From a candidate division NPL-UPA2 bacterium Unc8 (GTDB lineage Bacteria > NPL-UPA2), in contig NDHY01000002.1 in assembly GCA_003574845.1 (NCBI GenBank), positions 101,075-165,074 of the forward strand: a stretch of DNA of 64,000 nucleotides, written 5' to 3'. Position numbers and translations under genes: made by a program. The number at the start of each line of letters is the position of its first letter. Position 1 is the first letter of the stretch. The notes under the pieces are model-generated. The model was given only the letters and a program-made list of their open reading frames with translations. It did not search any database and was not told where the DNA came from. This document shows, in pieces, positions 57,781 through 64,000 of the stretch.

Positions 57781-58491
57781 TTAATCCCCTCCATGAGGAT
57801 TCCAGTAAAAAGGACCGGGATTACCCTCATGCCAGCCCCAGGGCTTATCCGTGCGAAACTCCTCTATGTGCCAGCGGACATGCCCATCCACGAATAAAAG
57901 GCAGGCTCCACCTTTATGGCGGCGAGCAGTTACTACCCAGCTTCCGGTCGGGGTAGTATGAGGGGTCCCACTTCCATCGGCTACTCCATCAAAGACCAAT
58001 ACCGTCTTTGATGGAGAAGGAATAGAGTCAATTAATCTCCAGTGAGCACCTGTAGTTGCCCCGTGCTGCGTTCTTCCCAATCGATTATTGAGCTTGTAGC
58101 TATAATTAAATGTTGCGGCAGCCGTATATGAGGGGCATTGCTTAATTCTGGTGCGGGCAATATCAGTTTCCCCTGGACACTGCTTCATAGGCAAGTAAGG
58201 ATTTATCGCTTCAAACCAGGTCTTGCTAAAATCCAGCTTTGGCAGAAAACCATGATTGCTGATGGCATACATATGAAAAGCAAGTCCAACCTGCCGGAGA
58301 TTACTCTTGCATACCGCCTGCTTTGCCATTCCTCTTACCCTGCTAAGAGCAGGTAAAAGTATTGCGGCAAGAATAGCAATTATGGCGACAACCACCAACA
58401 GCTCAATCAGGGTAAACCCCGTTAGAGATTTATCTCTAAACGGGGTAAACCCTCGCCTGCTTTTACTCAGCCTTTCTGTTAGCTCCACCAA
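57781..58491 (-). CDS. Prepilin-type N-terminal cleavage/methylation domain protein
   Basis: [34 protein letters not shown]-track extension to 58587 overlaps a tRNA, so a start near MLVELTERL (~58491) is preferred. Confidence 0.85.
   Translation of the reverse strand: MVELTERLSKSRRGFTPFRDKSLTGFTLIELLVVVAIIAILAAILLPALSRVRGMAKQAVCKSNLRQVGLAFHMYAISNHGFLPKLDFSKTWFEAINPYLPMKQCPGETDIARTRIKQCPSYTAAATFNYSYKLNNRLGRTQHGATTGAHWRLIDSIPSPSKTVLVFDGVADGSGTPHTTPTGSWVVTARRHKGGACLLFVDGHVRWHIEEFRTDKPWGWHEGNPGPFYWNPHGGD
58421..58453. repeat. Palindromic repeat inside prepilin CDS
   Basis: GGTAAACCCCGTTAGAGATTTATCTCTAAACGGGGTAAACC near-perfect palindrome. Confidence 0.85.
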
Positions 58492-58528
58492 CATTATCTT
58501 ATTCTTGCCTATCAGTATCTCGGAGCTA

Positions 58529-58602
58529 CACGCCTGCCGCGACTTGAACGCGGGACCTTTGGGTCCGCAACCCAACGCTCTATCCAACTGAGCTACAGGC
58601 GC
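58529..58602 (-). tRNA. tRNA-Arg (GCG)
   Basis: GCGCCTGTAGCTCAGTTGGATAGAGCGTTGGGTTGCGGACCCAAAGGTCCCGCGTTCAAGTCGCGGCAGGCGTG; stem TTGGG/CCCAA, loop TTGCGGA. Confidence 0.92.
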
Positions 58603-58817
58603 AACTCTCTTTTAGTTGCAATTCTAACAAGTCAGCTATCAGAAATCAAGCTTCCTCAACATTATAGCCAAGATACATGTTATTGTATCATAGAGCATGC
58701 TATCAGTTCTATCTAAGTTCACTATCTTTAGCTTGACATATTACAGAATATCCCTTATAAAAAATCTTAATCTACCTGCGAAGAAAAAGGCAGGAGGATT
58801 GACAGGAGGAGAAGAAA

Positions 58818-59489
58818 GTGGTGGTGAAGACTTTTCGCCGTAAGAGACGGATGCAATATAGAAATAGGTCCGGGGTTATCTACTGGCACGGGGCCCCGGG
58901 AAAGAATCAGATTGCTCTAACTTTTGATGATGGTCCCGGTGACCCACATACTCTTAAAATTCTTGATATCCTTAATGAGCATAAAGTCAAAGCCACCTTC
59001 TTTATGGTAGGTAGAAATGTGAAAAACTTCCCCGAGATTGCCCGCAGGGTAGCAGAAGAAGGACATACCATTGGCAATCATACTTATAATCATCGCGGGC
59101 AGACCTTAGCCACGCCATCTATGGCAATTGTTGAAATAAAGCAAACCGAAGATGTCATTAAAGAGGCAACCTCTATCTCTCCTAAATTCTTCCGCCCTCC
59201 ATATGGAAATGCCAACCGCTGGGCGCTGCGCCAGGCGGAAAAATTAGGATACATTATTTGTTTGTGGTCAATAAATGCCGGTGACGGGCTGGGGGGCAAC
59301 TGGCGAAGAATTGAGAAAAAAGTTCTCTCCGAAAGTGAAGATGGAGTAATTATCTTAATGCATGATAAGGGACGTTTTTCCACTCAACATAGTCAAAAAT
59401 CAACAGCACTTGCCCTTCCCCGGATAATATCTTCACTTAAAGAAAGCGGCTACCGATTAGTTACACTAACCGAGCTTCTTGAATTATAA
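58818..59489 (+). CDS. Polysaccharide deacetylase family protein
   Basis: ALTFDDGPGDPHTLKILDIL, GNHTYNHRGQTL, FRPPYGN. Confidence 0.94.
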   Translation: MVVKTFRRKRRMQYRNRSGVIYWHGAPGKNQIALTFDDGPGDPHTLKILDILNEHKVKATFFMVGRNVKNFPEIARRVAEEGHTIGNHTYNHRGQTLATPSMAIVEIKQTEDVIKEATSISPKFFRPPYGNANRWALRQAEKLGYIICLWSINAGDGLGGNWRRIEKKVLSESEDGVIILMHDKGRFSTQHSQKSTALALPRIISSLKESGYRLVTLTELLEL

Positions 59490-59503
59490 CCCCGTTATTC
59501 TGA

Positions 59504-60919
59504 CTACAGTTCTTTTCTCAAGTTTGATGGAAGTATATTTAAGCTCCTGCGATACTTTGCTGATGTTCTGCGGGCAATATGCATTCCCCTTTCCTGGAGC
59601 TTTCTGGTAATTTCTTCATCACTTAAGGGACAGTGCTTATCTTCTTCTGCTATGAGCTTTTGAATTGCCACTTTCACCCCTCGGGAAGAAATAGCGCCTT
59701 TGTCAGTAGCTACCTCCCCACTGAAGAAATGCCTTAACTTAAAGATTCCATGAGGGGTATCAATATACTTTTCCATCGTTACGCGGCTTATCGTTGACTC
59801 ATGCATTCCAATCTCGGTGGCAATCTCCCTCATCGTAGCTGGCTTTAGCCACTTCGGTCCCCTATCAAAAAACTCTTTCTGCTTCTTAACAATGCACTCC
59901 GCTACTTTAATGAGCGTTCTTCTCCTCTGTTCAATACTTTTAATGATCCACTTTGCCGCTCTAAATTTCTCCAATATGTATTGACGGGCACCGGGGTCCT
60001 GATTACCATCTCCTTTCAATTGCCGATAAAATGGGCTGACACGCAGTCGCTGGAGCCCTTCATCATTAATCATTATATGATATCCATCATCCACTTTTTT
60101 GACGATGAGGTCTGGAACAATAGGTCGGGCATCTTCCCGAGATATCCTCATTCCCGGCTTTGGCTCAAGGCAGGCAATCGCTTTCACTGCCTCGTTCACT
60201 TCTTCAGTAGATATTCCAAGATTACGGAGAATTTTTTTGTACCTCTTCCTTTTCAAGTCCTCCAAATGAGACTCTATAATTTTCTCCTGAAGCGTCCCTT
60301 TCTTTCCAAGGCTTCGCAATTGCAAGAGGAGGCATTCTTTAAGACTTCTTGCTCCAACACCAGGAGGAGCAAAGCGATGAATAATGGAAAGGACTTTTTC
60401 TACTTTCTCATGCGAAACCCCCAGGTCACTTTCAATTTCACCTAAAGATGATTGCAAGTAACCATCTTCATCTATATTACCAATTATTGTTTCTCCTATT
60501 TTCCTCTCTTCAGGAGAAAGGACCATCAGATGTAACTGCCACAGAAGGTGGTCTTGAAGTGAAAGAGGTTTTGTTATAGAAGCTTTAACGTATTCTTCTT
60601 TCTCTTCGTCAGATTGTTCCTGACCAGGAAGAGTGGTGCTATGGAAGTATTCCTCCCACTCCTGCTCAAATCTGGCTAATCTTTCCATCTCCTCCTGAAG
60701 GTCAGGCTCAATCTCGTCTTTTCTTAACTCTTTGAGTATTTCTTCATCATCTGAAGATGATTCATCCTCTATTTCTTCCAGAAGAGGATTCTGAATGAGC
60801 TGCTGCTGGAGAAACTGGCGAAGTTCCATCAACGGAAGCTGGAGGAGATATATCGCCTGTTGCATCTGTGGAGAGAGAGATAGCCTCTGTGTCTGCTTCT
60901 GCTCTAATCTCTGTTCCAT
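59504..60919 (-). CDS. rpoN: RNA polymerase sigma-54 factor
   Basis: QRLSLSPQMQQAIYLLQLPLMELRQFLQQQLIQNPLLEE; RpoN box ARRTSAKYRRSLNILPS. Confidence 0.97.
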   Translation of the reverse strand: MEQRLEQKQTQRLSLSPQMQQAIYLLQLPLMELRQFLQQQLIQNPLLEEIEDESSSDDEEILKELRKDEIEPDLQEEMERLARFEQEWEEYFHSTTLPGQEQSDEEKEEYVKASITKPLSLQDHLLWQLHLMVLSPEERKIGETIIGNIDEDGYLQSSLGEIESDLGVSHEKVEKVLSIIHRFAPPGVGARSLKECLLLQLRSLGKKGTLQEKIIESHLEDLKRKRYKKILRNLGISTEEVNEAVKAIACLEPKPGMRISREDARPIVPDLIVKKVDDGYHIMINDEGLQRLRVSPFYRQLKGDGNQDPGARQYILEKFRAAKWIIKSIEQRRRTLIKVAECIVKKQKEFFDRGPKWLKPATMREIATEIGMHESTISRVTMEKYIDTPHGIFKLRHFFSGEVATDKGAISSRGVKVAIQKLIAEEDKHCPLSDEEITRKLQERGMHIARRTSAKYRRSLNILPSNLRKEL

Positions 60920-60922
60920 TTC

Positions 60923-62008
60923 TTAATTACCCCATCCACACTGAAAAACCTCCTCTAAAATTGACTTAAGTTTAGGTGCATTTTCTTTCAGAGAGAAGTC
61001 TTTCTCAACCGTCCTTCTTCCTGCAGCACCTAACCTCCTCCGAAGAGTTTTATCTTCAATCAATAGTGACAATTTCTCAATCCACTCGCTCTCTGTCCCG
61101 GCTAAAAATCCGTTGACACCATCCACAATTATCTCAGCATTCACTCCAACATTTGAGGAGACGCAAGGAATTCCTATCCCCATATATTGCAATACCTTCA
61201 ACCCGCACTTGCCCCTACCCCATCCATCATCTATCAAAGGTGCAACGCCGATGTCAAGCTCCCGCAAATCTGCAACCTCCTTCTCTAAACTCCACCTTTT
61301 GTTGGTTATATCCACTCCCTTAATCCGATACTCATCTGCACCAATTATATGCAAGCCAATCCTGTACTTCTGGCTGAGAGCTTTAAATACCCCTTTCAAT
61401 TGCTCAAGATAAAAGGCTGTGCTCCGGCTGCCCATCCAGCCAATGATTATTTTATCTTTTTTCTTACTTGCCTTTCGCTTAGCTGTGTATTTATCAGTAT
61501 CTATAGACGTAGGTATCACCGCAACATTCCGATTAAACCTCAGGGCATAGTTCCTTAGATAATCATTACCGGTAATAACATAGCTACTCGCTTTCAAAAT
61601 TTCAGGTATGCTGTTTTTATATCTAAGCCTATAAAGAAGACTATCTCTTTGGGGTGGAGCCATAAAGATGGAATCGTCAAAATCAAAGATTATCCTATTA
61701 TTCAGTCGGGAAATTGCTTTCTCAAGCACGGGATAGAACTGTGGCAAAATTTCTTTCTGTAAAAAGATAATATCATAATTTTTAATAAACCTGAGACTGG
61801 CGAGTCTCTTTAAAAATACAAGACTAAAATATGGGATTTTCTTAAGCGGATTATCAGTAAAATATACTTTTTGATAATGCTTGGAGGGTATAGCCGGATG
61901 GACATCACAATCTATTCCCTCTCTTCTCAAATAATCCAGATATTGATAAACTCTGTATCTGCTGGATGGCCCCAACTCCGATGTTTGAGATAGAAAGAGA
62001 ACCTTCAT
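60923..62008 (-). CDS. Glycosyltransferase (GT1/GT4-like)
   Basis: SELGPSSRYRVYQYLDYLRREGI, GWMGSRSTAFYLEQLK, GKCGLKVLQYMGIGIPCVSSNVG. Confidence 0.85.
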   Translation of the reverse strand: MKVLFLSQTSELGPSSRYRVYQYLDYLRREGIDCDVHPAIPSKHYQKVYFTDNPLKKIPYFSLVFLKRLASLRFIKNYDIIFLQKEILPQFYPVLEKAISRLNNRIIFDFDDSIFMAPPQRDSLLYRLRYKNSIPEILKASSYVITGNDYLRNYALRFNRNVAVIPTSIDTDKYTAKRKASKKKDKIIIGWMGSRSTAFYLEQLKGVFKALSQKYRIGLHIIGADEYRIKGVDITNKRWSLEKEVADLRELDIGVAPLIDDGWGRGKCGLKVLQYMGIGIPCVSSNVGVNAEIIVDGVNGFLAGTESEWIEKLSLLIEDKTLRRRLGAAGRRTVEKDFSLKENAPKLKSILEEVFQCGWGN

Positions 62009-62952
62009 AATATGATATTCCTCACCAGGACTGCCAACATCGCTTTTAATTTTGACCTTGTGCCTTCTCGGCTTTTCTTATCTGTCAAATGCAAGACCAA
62101 TAAGATAGACATCTTCAAGCTCAAGCCAATCATAACAAGAGATTTTAGCAAAATTACTGACAGTCTGCCGTAATGCTTTCTAAAAAATTTATACATGCTC
62201 CGGTAGGTTTCAACCAGACTCTTACTTTTATTTTTGTTGGTGGCTGTTCCTCCATAATGAATTACCTGAGCCTGAGGAATAAAATATATCTTCCAGCCCC
62301 GTTTTTTTATCCGATAACACCAGTCAACTTCTTCGTAATACATATAAAACTGCTCGTCCAGAAGCCCAACTTCATCTATTGCCTTAAGTCTCACCATAAG
62401 GGCCGACCCCATCGGTTGGTCAATCTCTCGGACACTGTTATGCTCCCAATAACTCATCTTGTATTTTCCAACAATTCTATTTTTAGGAAATAGTCTGTTT
62501 AATAGAGTTTCTTCAAAGAATGTTGTTAGAAGCGTAGGGAAACTTCTGCAGGAAGGTTGTAAAGAGCCATCTGGATTTAATATTTTAGGTCCCAATACAC
62601 CAACACCGGGATGTTCATCCATAAATACCATCATTTTCTCCAGGGCATTTTCTAAGACAACTGTATCGGAATTTAACAGCAAAACATATCTTCCCTTACT
62701 TCGCATGATAGCTTGATTATTAGCCTTTGCAAAGCCTGCATTTTCTTTATTCTTAATTAACTTAACTTTCGGAAACTCCTTTTCAACCATTTTTGTGCTG
62801 CCATCCTCAGAAGCATTATCCACCACAAAAATCTCATAGTCAATACCATGGGTATTTTCATATATTGATTTCAGACAATCCCTTAATAAACCCTTTGTAT
62901 TCCAGTTGACGATTGAAATAGATATAATCAGGGTCAGGTCTCCACATTCCAC
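62005..62952 (-). CDS. Glycosyltransferase family 2
   Basis: SISIVNWNTKGLLRDCLKSIYENTHGIDYEIFVVDNASEDGS, LLLNSDTVV; N-terminal MECGDLTL encoded by transposon end. Confidence 0.9.
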   Translation of the reverse strand: MECGDLTLIISISIVNWNTKGLLRDCLKSIYENTHGIDYEIFVVDNASEDGSTKMVEKEFPKVKLIKNKENAGFAKANNQAIMRSKGRYVLLLNSDTVVLENALEKMMVFMDEHPGVGVLGPKILNPDGSLQPSCRSFPTLLTTFFEETLLNRLFPKNRIVGKYKMSYWEHNSVREIDQPMGSALMVRLKAIDEVGLLDEQFYMYYEEVDWCYRIKKRGWKIYFIPQAQVIHYGGTATNKNKSKSLVETYRSMYKFFRKHYGRLSVILLKSLVMIGLSLKMSILLVLHLTDKKSREGTRSKLKAMLAVLVRNIIL

Positions 62953-63967
62953 ACTTTCTCTAATTGACTTATTAAATTATTTAATTGTCTGTCTTCTTTT
63001 CTTTTTCGCTCTAACCTTAGGCACAATTGGCTTACCCCTGTATCTCCTATATTACCATAAAAACTGGCTATCTCATTTAAAGTCTTTGCTGTATATTTAC
63101 GACTTAGATATATTGCGATTTTTCTTGAGAACCCTTCATCTTTCACTGCCTCTTTAACTTTGGATATGATATCTGCTAAAGAAGGTCTTTTCTTTAGTCT
63201 TTCAATATCGGGAATTTCTCTGTCTGATTTATCCTTTATAAATTTGTCTCTAATCCACTCAACAAAATCATGATTTGCCAATATGGAGCCGGCTGTTATA
63301 TTGTCTTTTATTACATCTATTTCATTCCCTATATGCTCTATAACAAACTTTCTATATAAAACTCTTGCTTTTTTGAGGTCTTTATCAAACATAGATAGAA
63401 TGAAGTCGGTCTTCAACCAACCGGGTGAGTTTATCTCAGATAGGAAAAATTTGTAGCTTGACCAGGGATAATCTTTAGGGTCTTTTACCAGCTCTGCTCT
63501 TATAGGGTTGAGGTGAATATATCTGGAAAGATGATGCAGATATTCATCTGCCTGAACTAATATAGCTTTGTATCTGCCCTGGAACAGATGACCTGTCCTT
63601 TTTCTTTTAGTGTTAAAATAAACAGTATAACCTGTATTCAGGGTATGCATTGCTTTTGCCAAATTTGGCTCTATGGTCTCCAATATGAGGTGGAAGTGAT
63701 TATTCATAATACAATAGGTGTGAATTCTTATATTATAACGCCCAGATATAAGCTCTATGTATTTTAAGAATTTCTCTCTGTCTCGATCAGATTTAAATAT
63801 CTCTTTTCTTTCATTGCCTCTTTGAATGATATGATAGAAGGCGCCTGCATATTCAATCCTTAAGGGTCTGGCCATAAAAAAATCCTTTCTGCTCTATCTC
63901 TTTATTAGAACCAGAAAGGATTATATCAAAGCTATTCTAATATGTCAAGTGTGGAGACCTGACCCTG
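62929..63967 (-). mobile_element. RAYT/IS200-like element bounded by 18-bp inverted repeats
   Basis: CAGGGTCAGGTCTCCACA at 62929-62946 and its exact reverse complement at 63950-63967. Confidence 0.8.
62934..63875 (-). CDS. REP-associated tyrosine transposase-like (Y1_Tnp) protein
   Basis: MARPLRIEYAGAFYHIIQRGNERKEIFKSDRDREKF, HTYCIMNNHFHLILE (HUH). Confidence 0.93.
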   Translation of the reverse strand: MARPLRIEYAGAFYHIIQRGNERKEIFKSDRDREKFLKYIELISGRYNIRIHTYCIMNNHFHLILETIEPNLAKAMHTLNTGYTVYFNTKRKRTGHLFQGRYKAILVQADEYLHHLSRYIHLNPIRAELVKDPKDYPWSSYKFFLSEINSPGWLKTDFILSMFDKDLKKARVLYRKFVIEHIGNEIDVIKDNITAGSILANHDFVEWIRDKFIKDKSDREIPDIERLKKRPSLADIISKVKEAVKDEGFSRKIAIYLSRKYTAKTLNEIASFYGNIGDTGVSQLCLRLERKRKEDRQLNNLISQLEKVWNVET

Positions 63968-64000
63968 TAAATATTGTTAGACATTGACTTAAATGTATTT

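Noticed and set aside
58488-58587. N-terminal extension of the prepilin ORF ([18 protein letters not shown]...)
   Set aside because: It overlaps the tRNA-Arg gene, so a start downstream near 58491 is more likely.

Overview
64 kb chromosomal window from a diderm bacterium. A cobalamin riboswitch sits next to a BtuB-like receptor, and there are beta-barrel proteins, KdsD, LL-DAP aminotransferase and a stand-alone GMP synthase ATP-PPase. A candidate-phylum lineage is plausible but cannot be proven from this sequence. Most of the window is housekeeping: lepA, lepB, nadE, coaX, nadC, panC/panD, def, folK, dapL, argG, cysE, queA/queC/queF, tmk, holB, ricT, rpoN. The left edge is a defence block: type III restriction-modification, a HEPN/MNT pair, radC and tRNA-His. 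Main signals: (1) a small array of integron-type gene cassettes without a visible integrase at ~21.5-23.1 kb, with three attC-like sites, a candidate half-site, and a decayed relic at 49.4 kb inside a CDS; (2) several families of palindromic repeats inserted in frame inside coding sequences, five copies in the type III mod gene and one at the cleavage site of a prepilin-like protein; (3) an 80-bp structured repeat in two copies whose closing stem differs by compensatory changes; (4) heptamer-mosaic intergenic repeats, one of which appears to form the linker of a DapA-KdsD fusion and another of which caps a truncated carboxylase pseudogene; (5) a core-MetE/mtnA/class I aldolase/alcohol dehydrogenase operon that looks like a variant methylthioribose or 5-deoxyribose disposal pathway; (6) four apparently disrupted genes: an amber stop in a glycosyltransferase, an opal stop in hicA, and two frameshifts. 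All calls come from reading the sequence; no database searches were run.
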